NCBI RefSeq assembly: GCF_036850765.1
Contig: NC_089490.1
Coordinates: 388,072,558 to 388,136,557 of the forward strand
DNA length: 64,000 bases
DNA from: Saccopteryx bilineata
Lineage: Eukaryota > Chordata > Mammalia > Chiroptera > Emballonuridae
Direction of reading: 5' to 3'
Shown here piece by piece: positions 1 through 10,277 of the stretch. The position numbers and the translations under genes are program-made. Every line of letters begins with the position of its first letter. Positions within the stretch are counted from its first letter, which is position 1. The notes below the pieces were generated by a model that saw only the letters and a program-made list of their open reading frames with translations, made no database searches and was not told the origin of the DNA.

Positions 1-399
1 TCACTGTCTTTTGTTCTCTGAATACCTTCTCTGTGTGCTATAAATGTCCGTTATTAACTACCCTGTACGCACCAATGTAGAAATATGTCTCTTCGTTTGA
101 TTTTTTTAATCCAATCCCAAAGATTTCCCTGCTTTGTTTTCTCCCGCCCCCTTAATCAACCACCAGTGGATTTCATGTAACCCTCTTACGGCTCCTCCTT
201 TGTTCCAGTGTATAAATAAGCTGCGGTTCTGCCATTCTCTGGAGCATTCTCTCAATTTGTTGAGGTTTTGCTTCCTCACAATTATCAGCAGTTCGGCTCA
301 GATAAACTCATCAAAATTCCCTGCAGGTCTGGATGTTTCTTACGTCAACACCTTGACCCCGAGCTGGCCTGTGACTTGCTTTTCTGACGGAAGTGGGGC
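1..399. other. Unique sequence, no feature recognised
   Basis: AT-rich on the left, becoming mixed. I see no repeat family, tandem structure or exon-like block. Short open frames here carry no recognisable domain. Confidence 0.4.
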
Positions 400-672
400 T
401 GCGTGAGTTTTGGAGCCCAGGTCTCCTGAGGCATTTCAGCTTCTGCCTCGGCCCTCCTGAAACTCCACCCTGAGACCCCCATGCAGTGACGAAGTCTGGG
501 CTGGAAGGCCACGTGGAACCTCACAGCCATCCCCTCTGGCCTTGCAGCTGAACCCAAACAGGACCAACAGAACAACTATGGAAGCCTGGTCAACTATGGA
601 AGCAGAGAAAGAATAAACCGTGGCGATTCTAAGCTACCAAGATTTGGTGTGGTCTGTTATAGAACAAAGTGT
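400..672 (+). mobile_element. Old LTR-like repeat, MaLR (MLT1/MST-like) 3' part
   Basis: The stretch has the layout of the 3' half of a mammalian MaLR LTR: a CA/GA-rich body, an AATAAA at about 611-617, then a block reading 'gattctaagctaccaag' and 'ggtctgttatagaac', which resembles the conserved MaLR terminus. It is heavily diverged, with no clear TG...CA ends or target duplication. The family assignment is from memory of consensus shape. Confidence 0.4.
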
Positions 673-1186
673 ACCTGAAACAGCTGCGTCAACGTACAAG
701 CAGCCCACCCCGGACTAGCCATGGGCTCAGACTGCGGCCCTCCTGAGAGGAGAGCCTCGGGGAATTGGGGCTGCTGAGAATAAGGATGTTGGGACATGCC
801 AATCACTCCTTCCCGTCTAATATAAAAAGAAGAAAGGCAGACACCGATTCAGGGTTTTCCAGCTGGAATCAGACATTTTTTTTTAAAAAAATGGGACAGT
901 CATACAGCTTTTTGCCTGTCTATATCTAGCCCTCCAAGACAGCTGAGACCAAATCCAAAATATAATCATCCGCTTTGCCAAATCGCAACAGCTGAATTTT
1001 CTGCCATTCTGGGTATCTATGATTAAAATGAATGCGTCTAATAAAAAAGACTGTCAGGGAAGGGGGAAACTGGGCATTCCAGGCAGAGAAAAGGCTTTGA
1101 GCAGAAGCTCAGAGAGGCAGTTGGTTTCCATGAGACGTGCACGCAGATGCAAATAAATAAGTACTAGATGAACAAGGCGTTTAAAC
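673..1186. other. Unique sequence with a short L2-like patch
   Basis: Mostly unremarkable. Around 1055-1115 the text 'gggcattccaggcagag' followed by 'agcagaagctcagagagg' resembles the reverse strand of an L2 3' region. The patch is too short for a firm call. Confidence 0.35.
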
Positions 1187-1372
1187 CAGTGGTGTCTAAA
1201 TTTCAGTGGGCACCAGAATCTCTCAGGGGGTTTGTTCAAACCCAGGCGGCTCAGAGTTTTTGGTTTTGCAGGTCTCGGCAGTGGGGGAAGGGCAAGAATG
1301 TGTTTTTCCAACAAGTTCCTATGTGATCCTGGTGCCGCCATTCCAACAGGTGCCACACTTTGAGAACCATTG
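1187..1372 (+). mobile_element. MER5-like hAT nonautonomous element (old)
   Basis: It begins CAGTGGTGTCTAAA and ends TTTGAGAACCATTG, the diverged terminal inverted repeats expected of a MER5A/B-type hAT-Charlie element. The internal order also fits: 'caccagaatctctcaggg' near the left, a mid-element block, and 'gtgccacactttgagaacc' on the right. About 186 bp, the usual size. No convincing 8-bp target duplication remains. Confidence 0.7.
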
Positions 1373-1934
1373 GCCTGAATTTAGCCCCTAAGCCAACGGG
1401 GAGAGGTGACTAGAGTGGCAGTTCAGGCCTCAACAATGCCACCAGGAACCCAGAATTCCAATCGCTCTTCTTGGACGTGCTTAGCTTACTGGTTTTCATC
1501 TTTATACTGAAGGTCTCACGGTTACAAGATGGCTGCCGCAGCTCCAGAACTCATGTCTGTATTTAAGGAAGGGAGTAGAAGTTCATCTCTGTACTAGTGG
1601 AGCTTTACATCTTTAATGGAATTCAGGAGTTTCCTTGAAAGACCGACCCACTTCCCAGGGTTGATTACCCCAACTTTTCCCCTACCAGATAGATCCTTCT
1701 CGTGCTGGACGAGGTTGAGAAATTGTGTATGTATCTCTCTCACCTCCATAGAAGAGACAAGCAGGGGAGAGGGGGTGGGAGGTAAAGCTTCCGTGTTTAC
1801 ACAGATGGGGAGGTGACCAGAAGTCTGGGAGCCGATATGGAAGGAATCAAGTGGGGGACATAGTCGCACCCAGTAATTGTATATTTAGCAATGGGTGTCA
1901 GGAAGAGATGCAAGAAGAGTGATAGTATTCGACC
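1373..1934. other. Unique sequence
   Basis: No repeat family, motif or exon-like feature recognised. Confidence 0.4.
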
Positions 1935-2062
1935 TCTTCTGGTCACTGCTGGATCTTGAACAAGACACTTTACCTCTCTAAACCTCAGTTTCTCTTTCTG
2001 TGAAATAAGCAAATAACCTCATTCAGTTGTTGTGAGCATTCAATGAGGTGTCATAGATGACA
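1935..2062 (+). mobile_element. MIR SINE fragment
   Basis: The MIR core order is visible: 'cttgaacaagacactttacc', 'aacctcagtttctctttctg', then 'gttgttgtgagcattcaatg'. It is an ancient tRNA-derived SINE, and its 5' head is diverged. Confidence 0.7.
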
Positions 2063-2131
2063 GGGTCCGGATGGGATCCTTGATCCTGAAATGTGGGATG
2101 GATTTGGAAATACAGCCCCATTGGCTGAGGG

Positions 2132-2335
2132 CTTGCTATGGGATGGGCTCTATGCTAAATCCTTTATGCCTTTTTCTCATTTCCTCCCCGCAATAGCATT
2201 ACCTTTCTTCAGATGGGAAAACTGAGGTTCAGATGAGGCTTTTAAAGTCCCAGGCTGGTAAGCAGAGGGTAAGGAATCAAACCAGGTCTGTTGGACTCCA
2301 GCTGTGCACCCCTAACCACTACTCTAGATTGCCTT
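2132..2335 (-). mobile_element. MIR SINE, reverse orientation
   Basis: Reverse-strand MIR landmarks run left to right: a 'gggctctatgctaaatcctt' block, 'cagatgggaaaactgaggtt', 'aaagtcccaggctggtaag', 'gaatcaaaccaggtctg' and 'ccctaaccactactct'. It is close to full length and inverted relative to the copy just upstream. Confidence 0.75.
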
Positions 2336-4095
2336 TACGGAAAAATGAACCAATGCCGAGCCGCGAATGCCACAAGCCCCGCCGACACTCTTCCTGTCCT
2401 GCTCTCACTGGGTTAGTAACTGAGCCCAAGCCAGACACACCTTTTGCTGTCCCTGTCTTTCAGCTGAAAGTGACCCGCAGGAACCAGGCAGGGCCAGCCT
2501 CCCACCCAGCCCGCCTCCCCCGGCGGGAGTGGAGTCCTGCCAGGTTGGCACGGTGACTTCCAATTAGACGCCATCTCCTGCTCAGGCAGGAGGCACGAAG
2601 CAGGCGGGCCCAGCGGGGAGCAGGCAGTTAGAGGGTAATTAGCTGTGGATGTGGAAGAGCTCCCTCAGGAAGGGACACTTAGGAGGGACGTCACTCCAGG
2701 CCCCTTAGGAGGGACGTCACTCCAGGCCCCTTCCCCCTACCAGCATCTTGCCCTGGGCGCCCTGGTGAAGGAAGCAACAGCTAACACTCTCTGTGTCCCA
2801 GGCCCTCGGCTGGCCGTAGGGCTCCCTCGCCCTCACAGCACCCAGCCTGCGGAGAGGATCACTGAGAATAAGGGGAGAGGAGAACCTCTCCAGGGCGCAT
2901 GGCAGGGAAATGCAGAGAAAGAGGCTGAAGATCCGAGTCCCCGGCCTCTCCTTTCTCCTCCATACCCCATTGGTCCTGTGTTCTCATCTGCTCATACCTT
3001 CAGATGGTAAGGCATCTGATGGGCACTCAGAGTTGATACTGAGGATAGTATCCAAATTATTTATCATCTAGTATGGCAAGGCTGTGACCAGCTGGCATAG
3101 ACCCAGGCCTGCCGGAGGCTGTGCCCAGCATTACCCCTCGGCTGCTGGATCGTGGGAAGAGCCAGAGGACCCCCCGTGAGGGGATAGGTGGCTGGGACAG
3201 CAGTAGGGGTGGAACTGGTATGGAAGAACTTCAATTTTAATACCCAACACGGCTATAATAAACACCACATGGGGTCTGCCCTTAGCGGTGGCGTTCGCTT
3301 TCTAGGCCCTAGGACCAGGACCAGGGAGCTGCTATGCCAGCCCGCTGGGCACATCCTTCCCCACTCCCCGGAGCTGGCACCCAAAGCCCAAGATGGGTGA
3401 CTCATGGCTTCTTCCAAGAGCAGGGAACAGACTTCCCAGGCAGGAGGGAAGCCTCCATCTGTCTAAGGCAATCTGTCCGTCTGGAGAAGAGGAGAAGTGT
3501 TCCAAACACGACTGCAGCTGTGACCGAAGTGCGGTCTGCAGATCCAAAAGGTTGTCCTCAGGAAAGAGGGCTCCCTGGGTCAATCTGCGTGGGGGAAACG
3601 TATGCTGCACTCCGCTCTGAAGAGTCACAATCCGTACTGACGAGTTACAGGTTCTCAGAAGTCCAGAATAAAAAGGTCTTTCCCCGTGACTTACCCTGAT
3701 ATTTTCCAGGCATGTTTCACCACAGAGCTGTTCTTTGTTTAACCCCACTGGATTCCAAGGGCATGAATTTTTCTTGAGATGAAGCCTTGAAAACACTGTT
3801 ATGTACAAATTCCTTCCCTGATCCCAGCAGCCCAGATGTCACCACTTGGCCGCTGCTAATGATGGGGGAAAGGGGTGAGTGGATTCAGGGGAGAGGGGAG
3901 CAAGGTTTGGGGCATGGAGGCTGGTCTGCACCCCAACGGCCCAAACAGTCCTCTAGATCATCTCCCTCCATCATGTATCAAAGTCCATCCACGGATGGGG
4001 GCTCAAGCAGGGTCCAGGCCTCCCCCTGGGGTGGGGAAAAGGTTTAACAATGCAGCTCAGGCCCTGAGCACCAGGAAACAGCCATTGGTGCTAAG
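2336..4095. other. Unique GC-rich sequence, no gene recognised
   Basis: About 1.8 kb without a recognised interspersed repeat. It includes a CpG-containing block at 2500-2640, with homeodomain-like TAATTA at 2635-2642 and CAATTAG at 2561-2567, and a perfect tandem duplication listed separately. Several overlapping open frames at 3330-3810 on both strands share no domain and look like chance frames. Confidence 0.4.
2678..2732. repeat. Perfect 26-bp tandem duplication carrying CRE-like sites
   Basis: A 26-bp unit starting CTTAGGAGGGACGTCACTCC occurs twice back to back (2678-2703 and 2704-2729) with no mismatch. Each copy contains GGACGTCAC, which on the other strand is GTGACGTCC, close to the cAMP-response element TGACGTCA. 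The perfect identity suggests a recent slippage event. A regulatory role is inference only. Confidence 0.9.
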
Positions 4096-4235
4096 GGTTC
4101 TGGACTAGGCCGGTGTAAGTACCAGCTCCACTTCTGACCGGCCTTGTGACCTGCGTTCACTTAACCCCTCTGAATCTCAGTTTCCAACTGAATACTTGGA
4201 TGGTAATGCTTAGATCAGAGGGTTATGTTAAGAAT
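4096..4235 (+). mobile_element. MIR SINE
   Basis: MIR order is seen: 'ctggactaggccggtgtaag', 'ccagctccacttctgac', 'cttgtgacctgcgttcactt' and 'ctgaatctcagtttcc'. The 3' part is degraded. Confidence 0.7.
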
Positions 4236-4284
4236 AACAACTTAATTATATTAGCTATGCCCAAATCACATTAACTTTATACCC

Positions 4285-4480
4285 TGCATGGCTCTTCACA
4301 CTTTATTTATGTTAACATTGCTCTTCTAACAATTCCATGAGAGAAGTATTCTTGTTCTACAAATGCAGACACTGAGGCCCTGATTGGTTGTGACCTCCCA
4401 AATTTGTGCAGGTGAGAGGCAGCAGGGCCAGGACTCAAACCCAGGGAGTCTGGTTCCCAAGCCCACTGTCAAACATTATA
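4285..4480 (-). mobile_element. MIR SINE, reverse orientation
   Basis: Reverse MIR landmarks: 'cagacactgaggccct', 'gtgcaggtgagaggcagc', 'ggactcaaacccaggg' and 'gtctggttcccaagccc'. Faces the neighbouring MIR at 4096-4235. Confidence 0.65.
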
Positions 4481-4954
4481 CACAGAGCCTGGCCCCAGTA
4501 AAACCTCAGTACATGGTCACAGCAATTTGTGTCATTCTGCAGAGGTCCCGGGGATTAGAAATTAGAGAGGGTAGAGAAGAGCCCGTCTAATGCAGGAAGA
4601 GAGATCACAGTGACCACATCTCTAAAGAGGAAGGGTGGGCTCATGGAGGGTGCCTTTCTTTCCCCGATACCATGATGCATCGGTTATTGGGGCCTTGAGG
4701 AGGGCAGTTTGTCTTGCTCAGTGTATAACTTCTGTCCTAGATTCTAGCTGTGTATGAGTTGAACAGCCTTCGGCTGGGTGTGAATCGGTAACGAGCATGT
4801 CTGAGCCCGGGGTCTGCAGAAAGCAGAGCCTACCGGGAAGACTCACGTGAGCAGCTAGTTGGGGAATGCCATCCAGGAACCAGGAGCATGTGTTGGGGGT
4901 GGAGCCAAGCAAAGTTGCTCCTTCCCATGGGACTGCCAGGAAGAAAATGGGAAG
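4481..4954. other. Unique sequence
   Basis: Nothing recognised beyond short chance open frames. Confidence 0.4.
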
Positions 4955-5122
4955 CATTTATGCTGTGTGACCTTGAACAAGATACTTGACTTTTCTGAGC
5001 CTGTTTCCTCAGCTGTAAATTGGAGGTAATCTCAGAGTTGTTTAAAGGATTGAATAAAATAAGGTAGAAAATGGTATGCCTGACAAGAAGTAGGACTCAA
5101 TGAGAGCAACTGTCATTTAGCC
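4955..5122 (+). mobile_element. MIR SINE
   Basis: Shows 'gctgtgtgaccttgaac', 'gagcctgtttcctcagctg', 'gtaaattggaggtaatctc', 'ttaaaggattgaataaaat' and 'ctgacaagaagtaggactc', the MIR core followed by its 3' end. Confidence 0.75.
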
Positions 5123-5421
5123 TGAAGTGCTATGTGACACCACCCTGGTCATTAAATACCATCTAGGGACTGGTAACACCCACATTTATTTCTCTAGGCC
5201 TGGTGTCAAGACTCAGATAGTGCAGGCAACACCTCCACAGGGGCTAGTGCTTTCCATAGTGGGTGGGGCAGGTCTTTGCCTCGGGCTCTCCCAACAGAAT
5301 TGAAGGGCTAAGAGGGAGGAGGCTTGTCCCTTTTGTTCAAAAATAGACCATAGGGCCCAAAACATTTTCCAGTACATTGCAAGTACTCAAAAAAATCCCT
5401 CATGAATGAATGCCTCTATTA

Positions 5422-5422
<1 letters not shown>
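5123..5422. other. Unique sequence ending in an L2/MIR-like 3' tail
   Basis: Mostly unique. At 5370-5410 a diverged 'tgcaagtactcaaaaaaa' then 'catgaatgaatg' resembles the AATGAATG-rich end of L2 or MIR. The 14-bp target duplication of the following SINE starts at 5409. Confidence 0.35.
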
Positions 5423-5455
<33 letters not shown>

Positions 5456-5815
5456 TATTTTTCTGAAGCTGGAAACGGGGAGAGACAGTCAGACAGACTC
5501 CCTCATGCACCCGACCGGGATCCACCTGGCATGCCCACCAGGGGGCAACGCTCTGTCCATCTGGGGCATCGCTCTGTCGCGATCAGAGCCACTCTAGCAC
5601 CTGGGGCAGAGGCCAAGGAGCCATCCCCAGCGCCTGGGCCATCTTTGCTCCAATGGAGCCTCGCTGCAGGAGGGGAAGAGAGAGACAGAGAGGAAGGAGA
5701 GGGGGAGGGGTGGAGAAGCAGATGGGCGCTTCTCCTGTGTGCCCTGGCCAGGAATCGAACCCCGGACTTCTGCACGCCAGGCCGACGCTCTACCACTGAG
5801 CCAACCGGCCAGGGC
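5423..5815 (-). mobile_element. Young long bat SINE (tRNA-headed, Rhin-1-like), reverse orientation
   Basis: Read on the minus strand it begins GCCCTGGCCGGTTGGCTCAG, contains an A box (TGGCTCAGTGG) and a B box (GGTTCGATTCC), then a pyrimidine-rich stretch and a long GC-rich body. It ends in a run of about 30 A (the T run at 5423-5455 on the plus strand). A perfect 14-bp target duplication AATGCCTCTATTAT flanks it (5409-5422 and 5816-5829). Length about 393 bp including the tail. The long uninterrupted tail and perfect duplication indicate recent L1-driven insertion. The family name is from memory of rhinolophoid bats. Confidence 0.92.
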
Positions 5816-5823
5816 AATGCCTC

Positions 5824-5945
5824 TATTATTATAGAATTATATTCCCTCTCTTCTGTTTGTATGAACGAGGGAACTGAAGCTCAGAGAAGGTAACGGTGCT
5901 GCAGGTCACACACAGCAAGTCCCTACCCACTGCATCAGACTCCCT
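5824..5945 (-). mobile_element. MIR SINE fragment, reverse orientation
   Basis: Contains 'gagggaactgaagctcagag' and 'aggtaacggtgctgcaggtc', the reverse-strand MIR core. The young SINE at 5423-5815 landed at or beside its edge. Confidence 0.55.
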
Positions 5946-7038
5946 CCCCTGCCCACCCCCACTCTGCTGCTTGGTGGTTTGTTGGCAGCTGGGAACTGAT
6001 TAAAACCAATCAGCCTGATTAACCCGAGTCTGGGATGCGGAGCACTGTCTGCAAGCAGAGGCAGAGGCCCCCGTGAGCCCCGCGCGGCCGCGATGAGCTG
6101 GCGGGGTTGGGGGTGGGGTGGGGACTGAGACACGCAGATGTGTGACTCACAGGCTGAGCGTCATGAAATTGCTCAAGATGACGACAAGAGAAAGACGAAA
6201 GCCCAGGAGACAGCCGACTTATTATTTTTTTAATCAAGAACTCTATGGATTTCTGCTAGAACCAGCCTCAGGAATCAGGGAGGTCAAAGAAAAATCTAGC
6301 TGGGAATTTAAAAAGGAAACAGGAAGCCTTGCTTCCTGCATGTTTGGACAGGAAATGGGTTTATAATTGGAAAGAGAAAGGTGTGGAGAGGGGGTGAGTG
6401 ACAGAGGGGGGTCTCCGTGGCCCGACAAACGCTGTTGGCAGGAGTGGTCCACGCTTCCGAGCCCAGCGTTGCCCTGGCTCCCTGGGCGGGGGAGTGTGCA
6501 GTCCCGAGGGAGGCTCGAGTCTGCGTCCTCGTTATCTACCCTCTCCAGCTCTGGGGCTTTTATCTGTAGCGTGAGAAGGAAGGAGCTCACCTCACAGGTG
6601 ACACGCGAATTAACGTGTGAAGTGTCTGGCACAGCAAATGGTGTCTGATGTTATTATTGTCACCAAAGTCTCCCAGTGCTGGGAGAGGTGGAAAGGTCAG
6701 AAAAGACCCTTCTGGGCTGGTGGCAAACTGGGCCTTTGACAAGCAGGCAGGAGACGAGGGAGAGCCAGGCAGAGGGAACAGCCTAAGCAAAGGCTCAGAG
6801 GTGGGACTGCAACTGACAAGTCCTTATTCTTTCCCTGCTTTTGACTGCGATCGTGATAGGCGGCCTGTCTGTCCTGCAGAGCAAAGGACAAGAGTGGGAG
6901 CAAGCAGGCTGTGGTCTAGCTGATCAGCCTGAGCGGTGACAGTGGCGGCCCAGGCACCGGCAGCAGGTGTCTCCGTCTCCCCACCGAGGACTGCTGGATT
7001 CCGCTCAGAAATAAACAACAAACAAAAGCAAAACAGAA
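5946..7038. other. Unique sequence with a small CpG cluster
   Basis: A compact CpG-rich block lies at about 6070-6110 and includes a NotI-type site GCGGCCGC at 6084-6091. Just upstream (5995-6030) are repeated TGATTAA/ATTAACC motifs. At 6725-6810 'gccaggcagagggaacagcc' and 'gcaaaggctcagaggtgg' look like reverse-strand L2. No exon or promoter can be demonstrated. Confidence 0.35.
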
Positions 7039-7171
7039 CAGGATACCCAATGAAGTTTACATTTCAGATAAACAGAAAAAAATCTTGCAGTGTAAGTATG
7101 GAGAAGCTGGGACACACTTATACTAAAAAAGTATTCCTTGTTTATCTGAAAGTCAAATGTCACCGGATGTC
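7039..7171. repeat. Imperfect palindromic (hairpin) element
   Basis: Two arms are inverted copies. The left has CAGGATACCC...CATTTCAGATAAACA and the right has TGTTTATCTGAAAGTCAAATG...CGGATGTC, joined by a loop holding inverted GTAAGTATGG / ACACTTATAC segments. A folded transcript would give a hairpin of roughly 60 bp per arm. The arrangement matches a known class of dispersed palindromic mammalian DNA-transposon remnants, but I cannot name it with certainty. A stray similar half (CTGACTTTCAGATAAACATC) sits at about 7919-7938. Confidence 0.65.
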
Positions 7172-7996
7172 ATGAGTGCAGACCTTGAGCCAGGCGGACA
7201 GTGCAGCCTCAGACAAAAGTGCCCAGGAAGGGCCCCCACAGATGGGACAGGAGGAGACCATCAGAGCCCTTCAGAGTGGCCATCCTTGCTCCCCATGAAA
7301 CTCAAATGGCCAAGGGCCCAAAGCCACCCACCTCCCAGCTTCTCCCCATATCCACCCTTTATTGCTCCCACTCCATGCTCCAGCCTCCAGACCTTGACCC
7401 TTGTGTGCCCTGGCCTGGAGCAGCGTTCGACTCCCCTGCCCCCGCCCCGTCTCCCTGACTTAATTCCAAACTGTCTGCTGGGACTTGCTTCCATCCTCAC
7501 TTCCCTGCCCACCGCACAGCAGTTCATTTGCCCTGTTACTGTTCTCACAGCCCTGGGATTGTTCTTCATTACCGGCAGATATCATTCAACATTCACTATG
7601 GAAACCCTTTTGTTCCTGTCGGTGGCTTTGACTCATCATTGTCCCCCAACGGCTGGCCCCCTGCCAGCCCAGCTGTGGCAGGTGCTGCTTCCCTCTCTGT
7701 TCCGTGAAAGATTAGGAGTTATTTCCGGAAGTGGGGAAGACGCAGAAAAGGAGGGTCGAAGCCCCCATGCACTCCCATCTCCCCAGAGAGAAGGGATCAT
7801 TTCCAAACCTGGATAGGACAGGAGCCCAGGGCCACGGCCGAGGGGCCAGAGCTCTCGAAGGGGCGCTGAGAGCACGAATCTGCTCTGCACGCCCAGCTCT
7901 GCACTTCGGGCAACACATCTGACTTTCAGATAAACATCTGAGGCCTGGATACCCCCAGAGAGTGCCTGACACCCCTCCTGGCTGTGCTTGAATGGG
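7172..7996. other. Unique GC-rich sequence
   Basis: An open frame of about 219 codons (7157-7816, plus strand) is mostly proline, leucine and serine without a domain. GC-rich composition lacking stop codons explains it. No repeat recognised. Confidence 0.4.
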
Positions 7997-8143
7997 AGGC
8001 TCGTCACTGAAGTCCCCAAGTTCTCCTGAGAGGCACATCAGCCTCCCCTCCCCCACTAAGTGTCATCTGAGTGACCAGGGCTGGCCTGTGACGTCCTGTC
8101 CCGGTCCCCAGTACCTCACAGTGTCTGCACACATAGTACAAGT
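7997..8143 (+). repeat. Left arm of a 147-bp inverted duplication
   Basis: This segment is the reverse complement of 9152-9298 with only scattered mismatches along its whole length, for example GTCACTGAAGTCCCCAAG here against its complement at 9275-9292. Arms are about 1.0 kb apart. It is not a recognised mobile element, so it is best read as a local inverted duplication. Confidence 0.93.
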
Positions 8144-8425
8144 TCAGTAATCATCTGCACGGTGAGTGAATGAGTACACGACCCCTTTCCTGCACACGGC
8201 GTGAGTTTCTCCAGGAACTTGGGGGGCGGGGAGAGAGGTAGCAGCAGATGGCCACTGCAACCAGGCATGGGAGCTAAAAAGGGAATTCGATGCAGAGCAG
8301 GGGCTGAAGCCACAAGCACGCTTTTCTGCAGCGATGATGTCTTGGACCAAACCCAGGGGGGCTGGCTGGGTTATCACAAAGAATGCCTCCCCAGACTAGT
8401 GTTATCATCCGATTTTGAACAGATC
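8144..8425. other. Unique spacer between duplicated segments
   Basis: Lies inside the loop of the inverted duplication. No second copy was found in the window and no repeat family recognised. Confidence 0.4.
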
Positions 8426-8592
8426 ACAGCATTAAGGGGTGGGCTGCCTGGGCCTGTTCTATCTTTGGCGCTGGCGTATCAGCAGAGCCAGTAAGAGCCT
8501 TCTGGGTCTGTGCTCAAAAACCTGATTAAGGTTGGTTTGGGCCAGAACGTCTCACGTTTCCCCAGAGGGCCAGGGATCACACAGGCAGGGGA
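8426..8592 (+). repeat. First copy of a 167-bp direct duplication
   Basis: It matches 11127-11294 in the same orientation with scattered differences. Landmarks in both copies are ACAGCATTAA, CAGCAGAGCCAGTAAGAGCC, GGTTGGTTTGGGCCAGA and CCAGAGGGCCAGGGATCACA. The copies are 2.7 kb apart. This copy lies between the arms of the inverted duplication. Confidence 0.93.
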
Positions 8593-9151
8593 TGGAGGCC
8601 GTAAGAACAGGTCAGCCTGAGAGACACGTGCACCCCAGTTCCTGTTAACTCAAATAATGTAGCCCAAGCCGGGGAGGGGGGTGGCAGCTGGCAGGTGCTC
8701 TGTTGCCAGAAGGTGTTGCTGGGACCAGATTACACCCGGCCTCCAGGGAGGTTGGAAATGTGCAGAGAGGAACCACGGAGGTGCAAATTAGTATCCTCTG
8801 CTGGAGCAGGAGGGGAGGCTGGGAGGTGGAGAAAGTTTGGGGGCGGCAGCTGTGTGAATTAGAGGAGGCCTTGCTACTTGTCTTCGTCTGCTTAGCATTC
8901 ATTTTCTTCCTTCTGGAAACATCAACCTAGTTTTCCTTTGAGGAACTGTCCATCCTCTGTTCTTAGCCGGTGTCATCTAAGCGGGGCTGACACTACCCCT
9001 CCATCCCAGATTTAAGGGTGGGCCCCAGCCCCATTCTAAAACATGGCATGATTTGGGCATGGCTTGACAGGGAAGCTGGGTGGGTTGGAGTCAGCCCTGA
9101 ATCTTTAAAGTTACTGGGGAAAATCTATTCTTTCCCATCTGGGGTTGAAAC
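8593..9151. other. Unique sequence
   Basis: Right part of the spacer in the inverted duplication. No interspersed repeat or exon recognised. Confidence 0.4.
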
Positions 9152-9298
9152 ACTTGTACTATGTGTGCAGACACTGTGAGTTACTGGGGACTGAGACAGG
9201 ACGTCACAGGCCGGCCCTGGTCACTCGGATGACACCTAGTGGGGGAGGGGAGGCCGATGTGCCTCTCAGGAGAACTTGGGGACTTCAGTGACGAGCCT
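9152..9298 (-). repeat. Right arm of the 147-bp inverted duplication
   Basis: Reverse-complement partner of 7997-8143. Similarity stops sharply on both sides (after CACTTGTACT on the inner edge and after ACGAGCCT on the outer edge), as expected of a rearrangement breakpoint. Confidence 0.93.
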
Positions 9299-9882
9299 TT
9301 TCGTGGGCGAAAAGGCCCACGACCTTAGTTCTTCTCATAGTGAAGCCAATGCAAGGAAAGCAGAACGAGGAGACGGAAGAAGACTGGCTCTAAATGACAT
9401 CCTCTGAGCGCCTGCATCCAGCTGCACCTGAAGCTCATTGCCCACAGTCTTCTGATAACATGAACAAAAATTCCCTTCGAGCTGAGTGTCTGTAACTTAC
9501 ACCCCAAAGAACGGATTATTTGCAGTCCAACGCTCCAGCCACATGATCCTAGGTGGCGGTGCTCAGAACAGATCAGACACTCCCCCCCCTCCGCCCCAGA
9601 TTGTTACTCAAGCCGCAGCCTCTCCCGGGAATGCCATCCCCACCTCACAGCCTCCTGTTGAAACCCCACTCTCCCTTCCATGCACATGAAGCCTACTTCC
9701 TGGAGCATCCTCGATGGTGCAGTCATATTAGTGACTCCGCCACTCCCGCAGCAGGCTGAGCAAGCTTTCGTCATGGGGCCCTCGCTGTGGCAGTGAGTCT
9801 GTGCCCTCTGCATAGGATTTTAACCCTCTGCCCTGGGCTCAGCGCCACGCTGAAAGCACAGTCTCATTTTATCCTCCCATTC
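9299..9882. other. Unique sequence
   Basis: No family recognised. The last 60 bases may be a very old MIR remnant cut by the next element. Confidence 0.35.
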
Positions 9883-10277
9883 GTAAGGTGACCAACTTTT
9901 TTACAATGAAAAGGAAGACAAAACTAAGTTGAAGAAAATAATATCGTAAATAAAAGAAACATTTTATTCATTGCCACAATAATACACTATAATATGATAA
10001 ATGCATACAATAAAAACGTTTGTAATATTATATATTGTAATTATGCTTACATGCCTATTAATGCTTAATAATAATTGTAAGGAAAATGTACTCATTTAAA
10101 TACAAATACGTCACATCCCATGCAATGGATCGACTCTGCATCGATCGACTACAGACATTCACAGATTAGTCTTCCAATATCAAAAAGGAGGACACGTAGA
10201 AGGACACTTTTTGAGGGAGGACGGCACTTACAAAAGAAGGACTATCCTCCCTAAAGGAGGACGACTGGTCACCTTAC
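9883..10277. mobile_element. 395-bp AT-rich nonautonomous DNA transposon of unknown class
   Basis: It starts GTAAGGTGACCA and ends TGGTCACCTTAC, a 12-bp perfect terminal inverted repeat. The direct repeat CATTC flanks the outermost bases. If the element is trimmed by one base at each end, the flanking repeat becomes CCATTCG (7 bp). The interior is AT-rich on the left, and the right third has several AGGAGGAC/GAAGGAC motifs. It codes for nothing. A target duplication of 5 or 7 bp is not typical of hAT (8 bp) and the superfamily is unresolved. Confidence 0.75.

Noticed and set aside
5738..5815. tRNA gene on the minus strand
   Set aside because: A and B boxes are present, but it is the head of a SINE with poly-A tail and target duplication.
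7157..7816. 219-codon frame
   Set aside because: Low-complexity Pro/Ser/Leu composition in GC-rich DNA. It begins inside the palindromic repeat and has no recognisable domain.
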